Assembly (NCBI GenBank): GCA_019232735.1
Contig: JAFANL010000289.1
Span: forward strand, 1 to 8,988
Direction of reading: 5' to 3'
DNA: 8,988 nt
Source: Aquitalea sp.
GTDB taxonomy: Bacteria > Pseudomonadota > Gammaproteobacteria > Burkholderiales > Chromobacteriaceae
The notes beneath the pieces were generated by a model that made no database searches, was not told the DNA's origin, and was given only the letters and a program-made list of their open reading frames with translations. Of this stretch, positions 6,165-8,988 are shown one piece after another. Both the position numbers and the translations under genes were made by a program. Numbering within the stretch: position 1 is the stretch's first letter; every line of letters begins with the position of its first letter.

Positions 6165-6608
6165 ATGACAAATCTGTACACCATGCGCCGTGATTTCATG
6201 CAGAAATTTGACCTGCCAGCACCAACACGGCCAGGGCTTCGTCCTGAAACCTTGTTGATGTGGGAAAACATGCTGCAAGAAGAAATGGCCGAGTTTCTGC
6301 ATGCACTGCAAGAATTCAAGCAACAGGATACTTGCGACGCCGACGAACAGCAGCGCCGTATGGCCGAGCTGACCGCCGAGGGCGTGGATGTATTGAATGT
6401 ATTGACCGGGCTATTGCTATCGCAGGGCATGCCGCTGGAAGCCATGACCGAAGCCATCCACCAAGCCAATCTGCGCAAGCAAATTGACGGCAAGGTGGTG
6501 CGCCGTGCCGATGGCAAGGTACTGAAACCGGCAGGCTGGCAGGCTGCCGACAAATGCGGCGTGATCCGCAGCGCCTTGCAGCAAGCCGAGTGCCCGGTCC
6601 AAGATTAA
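6165..6608 (+). CDS. MazG-like / phosphoribosyl-ATP pyrophosphohydrolase-like protein
   Basis: The 147-residue product looks like an all-alpha NTP pyrophosphohydrolase of the PRA-PH/COG4696-like group. It has the metal-binding pair E39-E40-xx-E43 (QEEMAEFLHAL) and E72-xx-D75 (AEGVDVLNVLTGLLLSQG), followed by ANLRKQIDGKVVRRADGKVLKPAGW, a C-terminal motif of that group. Relatives hydrolyse nucleotide or nucleotide-like substrates to the monophosphate and pyrophosphate. The substrate here cannot be told; a role in histidine synthesis is unlikely without his neighbours. The frame runs back into aroA, but the upstream part is an aroA shadow with the terminator inside it. Starts at 6165, 6183 and 6198 are all possible and none has a Shine-Dalgarno. 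I chose 6165, next to the A-rich leader, though the family N-terminus would also fit 6183. cybB-like gene follows after 63 bases. Confidence 0.82.
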   Translation: MTNLYTMRRDFMQKFDLPAPTRPGLRPETLLMWENMLQEEMAEFLHALQEFKQQDTCDADEQQRRMAELTAEGVDVLNVLTGLLLSQGMPLEAMTEAIHQANLRKQIDGKVVRRADGKVLKPAGWQAADKCGVIRSALQQAECPVQD

Positions 6609-6627
6609 GTCAGGTTTAATCAACGGC

Positions 6628-6654
6628 GCTTATGATCCGGCCAGGATAATAAGC
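6628..6654. repeat. Imperfect 11-bp inverted repeat before the cytochrome b561 gene
   Basis: GCTTATGATCC (6628-6638) and GGATAATAAGC (6644-6654) are reverse complements at ten of eleven positions, around a 5-base loop GGCCA. The arms contain -10-like hexamers TATGAT (6631-6636) and GATAAT (6645-6650). The repeat ends five bases before the Shine-Dalgarno AAGGAG at 6660-6665. No T-run follows, so it is not a standard terminator. It could be an operator over a promoter or a leader hairpin for the cytochrome gene; I could not match it to a known regulator site. Confidence 0.55.
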
Positions 6655-6671
6655 CCCACAAGGAGCCTGGC

Positions 6672-7220
6672 ATGCTGAAAAATTCACAACACAGTTACGG
6701 CCGGCTGGCCCGTGCCTTTCACTGGCTGAGCGCACTGGCCGTCATTGCCGCCCTCATCTTCATCGAATTCAAGGGCATTGCGCCCAAGGGCAGCCCGCTG
6801 CGTGACTTGCTGAAATCCGGCCACTTTCAGGCTGGCCTCATCGTACTGCTACTGTTGCTGCCGCGTTTGCTGTGGCGGCTGGCCAATCGCGTACCGGACA
6901 TCACCCCGGCCCCCAAACCGGCTGCCATGTTGCTGGCCCACGCCGCGCACTGGTTGCTGTATGGCCTGATGCTGATCCTGCCGATTCTTGGCATCGCCAT
7001 CGTGCAAGGCAATGGCAAGGATGTGGTGCTGCTGGGCAGCACCCTGCCGGTCTTCTTCTCGCTGGGCAAGGAAACCGCCCATAACCTGAAAGACATCCAC
7101 GAAACACTGGGCAATCTGATGCTCTGGCTGGCCATCTTCCATGCCGCAGCGGCGGTATGGCATCACCATTTTGTCAAGGACGATACCCTCACCCGCCTGA
7201 CCGGGCCGATGCGCTCCTGA
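6672..7220 (+). CDS. Cytochrome b561 family membrane protein
   Basis: This 182-residue protein has four membrane helices, at about 16-33, 53-70, 88-112 and 146-165, as in bacterial cytochrome b561 (CybB, 176 residues in E. coli). Candidate haem-b ligands lie at expected positions: H17 in RAFHW (helix 1), H51 in SGHFQAG (helix 2), H143 in DIHETLG and H157 in IFHAAAAVWHHH (helix 4). Family members are di-haem quinol-linked electron carriers; E. coli CybB was shown to act as a superoxide:ubiquinone oxidoreductase. The physiological partner here is unknown. The ATG has an excellent Shine-Dalgarno, AAGGAG six bases upstream, the strongest in this half of the window. A long inverted repeat precedes it and a terminator follows. 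It may also be read through from the pyrophosphohydrolase gene, since no terminator separates them. Confidence 0.93.
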   Translation: MLKNSQHSYGRLARAFHWLSALAVIAALIFIEFKGIAPKGSPLRDLLKSGHFQAGLIVLLLLLPRLLWRLANRVPDITPAPKPAAMLLAHAAHWLLYGLMLILPILGIAIVQGNGKDVVLLGSTLPVFFSLGKETAHNLKDIHETLGNLMLWLAIFHAAAAVWHHHFVKDDTLTRLTGPMRS

Positions 7221-7261
7221 GCAGACACCGCCCCGCAGGTCCGCCAGGGCCAAGTATTTGG

Positions 7262-7282
7262 AACCCGCCGCTGGCGGGTTTT
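7262..7282 (+). terminator. Intrinsic terminator between convergent genes
   Basis: AACCCGCC (7262-7269) and GGCGGGTT (7273-7280) form an 8-bp stem with a 3-base loop, followed by TTTTCT on the plus strand. It ends the cytochrome b561 transcript. On the minus strand the stem is followed by CCAAAT, so termination of the convergent MFS gene here would be weaker, but the hairpin could serve both. The rest of 7221-7299 shows nothing else. Confidence 0.8.
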
Positions 7283-7299
7283 CTCATGGGGGGAGGGTC

Positions 7300-8820
7300 T
7301 CAACGCAGGTCGCGCTGCCACAAGGACACCAGCACCGCCACGCCGGAAAGCAGGGCCAGCGACAACAAGACGTGATGACAGGCAATCAATACCGACTGCT
7401 GCGTCACTTGCGCCGATAAATGCGCCAGGCTGGCGGCATCCAGCCCCACGCCCCATTGCCGCAGGCTGACTCCGTCCAGTCGGTCGAGCAAGGCCACCCG
7501 CGCCTGGGCTTCTCCGGCCTGCAACTGCAAGGTAGCCACCCCGGTACCCAACGCCCCCGCCAGCTCTCGCAGAATGTTCTTCAACTGATAGGCATGGGCA
7601 AAGTCTTCTGTCTGTACCTCGGCATAGGTCATGGCGGCGATCTGCAATACCGACAGGATGGGTACTAGCCCATGCAGCAGGATGGCGGGCAGCAGATTGG
7701 CCAGCGCCGCGCCCGGCATGGCGGAGCGGGCCAGCCACAGGCAACACAACAGCAACAAGGCGAAGCCGATCGCCAGCAGATGATGACGCCGGGTCAACCA
7801 GCGGCTGGCATACAGATACACCAGCGCCATCAACACCGTCACCATACTGCCCAGCGTGATCACGGTGCCCGTGGTGACAAAATCAAACCCCAGCCCCCGC
7901 TGCAGCAGTGCCGACAGCAAATAGGACCAGATGCCGTTGCACAGGTAGTACAGCGCGTAAAAGGCCAGTCCCATCAGATAGCGGCGACGCAGTACCGCAT
8001 GCAAACGCAACCAGGGATCGGGGTGGCTATGGCTGCGCCACCAGGCCAGCCCCAACAGCAACACACCGCTCGACAAGGCCAGCCACATACCGGGCCGGGC
8101 AGAAAAGCGCAGAAAGCGCAGGTCCTCCAGCGTATGCAATACCAGCAAGGCCCCCAGGCCCAAGGCCGCGACAGCCAGCCAGTCCAGCTCACCGGCCTGG
8201 GCACGGGTGGGAGCACCGGCATGCAGGGGGTAGCTGAGCCGAACCAATAGCAGCAAGACTGGTACAAAGCCCGCCTGTAACCAGAAAATGGCCTGCCAGC
8301 CCCAGTCCTCCACCAGCAAGGCAGACAGCCACGGTGCCATGCCGGACAGCCCGAACAAGCCAAGCAAGAAGCCATACATCAGCGGCTTGCGTTCCTTCGG
8401 CTGCGCCACCAGCTGCAACAGGATGCGCGAGGCGGTAAACAGCCCGCCGCCGCCCAGACCTTGCAACAGACGCGCCAGCGCTAGGCTGACAATCCCCTGG
8501 GACAAGGCACAGCCGACACTCCCCACCATGAACAGCAACAATGCCCATTCGGTGTAGCGCCGATAGCTGATCAGCGTGGCAAAACGCCCCAGCAGCAGAT
8601 TGACCAGCACCGCCCCCACCGCAAAGCTGGTCAAGGCCCACAGATACTCTTGCGGTGCCGCCGACACGCCCCCCTGAATGGCCCCACCAGCCACCCCCAT
8701 CATGCTGACCGCAACAAAATCGGCCCCCGTCACCAGCCCCAGCGTCAGACCGAACAGCCGTACCTGCCAGGGGCGGCATTCGGGATGAGCTTGCAGCAAT
8801 ACGACATGGGGGGAAGGCAT
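7300..8820 (-). CDS. MFS transporter, DHA2-type (14-TM, EmrB-like) exporter
   Basis: The 506-residue protein is strongly hydrophobic, with about 14 membrane segments in the DHA2 pattern. TM1 holds D34 in TGADFVAVSMM, replacing the usual LD-type motif of the family. GRFATLISYRRY (79-89) fits the motif A loop between TM2 and TM3. ARLLQGLGGGGLF (116-128) is motif B with R117. GELDWLAVAALGLGALL (210-226) marks the start of the central extra helix pair, and RELAGALGTGVATL (418-431) lies before a long periplasmic loop and the last helix. DHA2 proteins are proton-driven drug or metabolite exporters; the substrate here is unknown. No Shine-Dalgarno is seen at the ATG. No membrane-fusion partner (EmrA-like) gene is next to it in the window. 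It is divergent from a LysR-type gene and shares a palindromic control region with it. Confidence 0.9.
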   Translation of the reverse strand: MPSPHVVLLQAHPECRPWQVRLFGLTLGLVTGADFVAVSMMGVAGGAIQGGVSAAPQEYLWALTSFAVGAVLVNLLLGRFATLISYRRYTEWALLLFMVGSVGCALSQGIVSLALARLLQGLGGGGLFTASRILLQLVAQPKERKPLMYGFLLGLFGLSGMAPWLSALLVEDWGWQAIFWLQAGFVPVLLLLVRLSYPLHAGAPTRAQAGELDWLAVAALGLGALLVLHTLEDLRFLRFSARPGMWLALSSGVLLLGLAWWRSHSHPDPWLRLHAVLRRRYLMGLAFYALYYLCNGIWSYLLSALLQRGLGFDFVTTGTVITLGSMVTVLMALVYLYASRWLTRRHHLLAIGFALLLLCCLWLARSAMPGAALANLLPAILLHGLVPILSVLQIAAMTYAEVQTEDFAHAYQLKNILRELAGALGTGVATLQLQAGEAQARVALLDRLDGVSLRQWGVGLDAASLAHLSAQVTQQSVLIACHHVLLSLALLSGVAVLVSLWQRDLR

Positions 8821-8856
8821 GGGAAACAGGACACTCGCGGAAAAAGGGAAATCGCC

Positions 8857-8870
8857 CTGACTATAGTCAG
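8857..8870. promoter_or_regulatory. Perfect 14-bp palindrome, candidate operator of the MFS/LysR pair
   Basis: CTGACTATAGTCAG is its own reverse complement. It holds TATAGT on both strands; on the minus strand (8860-8865) this is a five-of-six -10 box for the MFS gene, with TTTATT 17 bases upstream as a weak -35. It overlaps a second palindrome, AGCATGCT, at 8869-8876. LysR-type regulators commonly bind dyad sites between divergent genes, often of T-N11-A form; the perfect dyad here has ten bases between T and A, so it does not fit that rule exactly. Assignment to the adjacent regulator is inferred from position. Confidence 0.5.
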
Positions 8871-8879
8871 CATGCTATT

Positions 8880-8914
8880 TTGAATAAACCGCCATTTTTG
8901 AAATCATTATTCAA
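8880..8914. repeat. 8-bp inverted repeat reaching the LysR start codon
   Basis: TTGAATAA (8880-8887) and TTATTCAA (8907-8914) are exact reverse complements, 19 bases apart; the last base is the A of the LysR-gene ATG. It may be a second regulator site (autoregulation) or a leader hairpin covering the start codon. The stretch is AT-rich, so chance is a real alternative. Confidence 0.35.
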
Positions 8915-8988
8915 TGCCACGTACAAACGACTGGAATGACTGGCATCTGTTTGGCTGTGTTGCACAGCTGGGCAGTTTCAGCCGGGCA
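8914..8988 (+). CDS. N-terminus of a LysR-type transcriptional regulator (cut by the window edge)
   Basis: The 25 visible codons encode a sequence ending WHLFGCVAQLGSFSRA, which fits the first helix and turn of the LysR winged helix-turn-helix (pattern: Asp-Trp, Leu-Phe, Val-Ala, Gly-Ser-Phe-Ser-x-Ala). An in-frame TGA at 8899-8901 fixes ATG 8914 as the first possible start. No Shine-Dalgarno is visible. It is divergent from the MFS exporter with a 93-base gap that holds a perfect palindrome. LysR regulators usually control the divergent neighbour and repress themselves, so it probably regulates the exporter; the effector is unknown. Confidence 0.75.
   Translation, partial: MPRTNDWNDWHLFGCVAQLGSFSRA

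Noticed and set aside
8862..8867. Plus-strand TATAGT as -10 box of the LysR gene
   Set aside because: It is the mirror of the palindrome, and the hexamer 17 bases upstream (GGAAAA) is not a -35 box.
1..8988. CRISPR arrays, tRNA or rRNA genes, insertion sequences, phage genes
   Set aside because: No regularly spaced repeats, cloverleaf-like segments, transposase frames or phage motifs were seen on reading either strand.

Overview
The window reads as a chromosomal core segment of a GC-rich betaproteobacterium, most likely Neisseriales/Chromobacteriaceae (Chromobacterium, Aquitalea or Vogesella type). This is inferred from the protein sequences and from the gene order rpsA-ihfB-lapA-lapB; no database search was run. 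No rRNA, tRNA, CRISPR array, insertion sequence or prophage gene is visible.

Left half (1-4477, all minus strand, read right to left): cmk (CMP kinase), rpsA (ribosomal protein S1), ihfB (IHF beta), a strong intrinsic terminator, then lapA and lapB (inner-membrane regulators of lipopolysaccharide synthesis). The first four codons of another gene, probably pyrF, lie at the left edge. rpsA and ihfB are only 7 bases apart. The rpsA leader can form a hairpin with a GNRA-type loop, in the place where S1 autoregulation acts in E. coli.

Centre (4478-6102): a 282-base divergent intergenic region with two perfect inverted repeats and candidate promoters on both strands. It is followed by aroA (EPSP synthase, class I type) on the plus strand, which ends in a textbook terminator.

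Right half (6103-8988): a short A-rich leader; a small MazG-like all-alpha NTP pyrophosphohydrolase gene of unknown substrate; a long imperfect inverted repeat; and a cytochrome b561 gene with a strong ribosome binding site and its own terminator. Convergent to these is a 14-TM DHA2-type MFS exporter gene on the minus strand. It is divergent from a LysR-type regulator gene cut off by the right edge. A perfect 14-bp palindrome lies between exporter and regulator and covers the best -10 box of the exporter, so a local regulator/exporter pair is the simplest reading.

I see no clearly new multi-gene system. The items worth a second look are mainly regulatory: the rpsA leader, the hairpin in the cmk leader, the inverted repeat before the cytochrome gene, the weak or absent Shine-Dalgarno signals, and the exporter/LysR operator.
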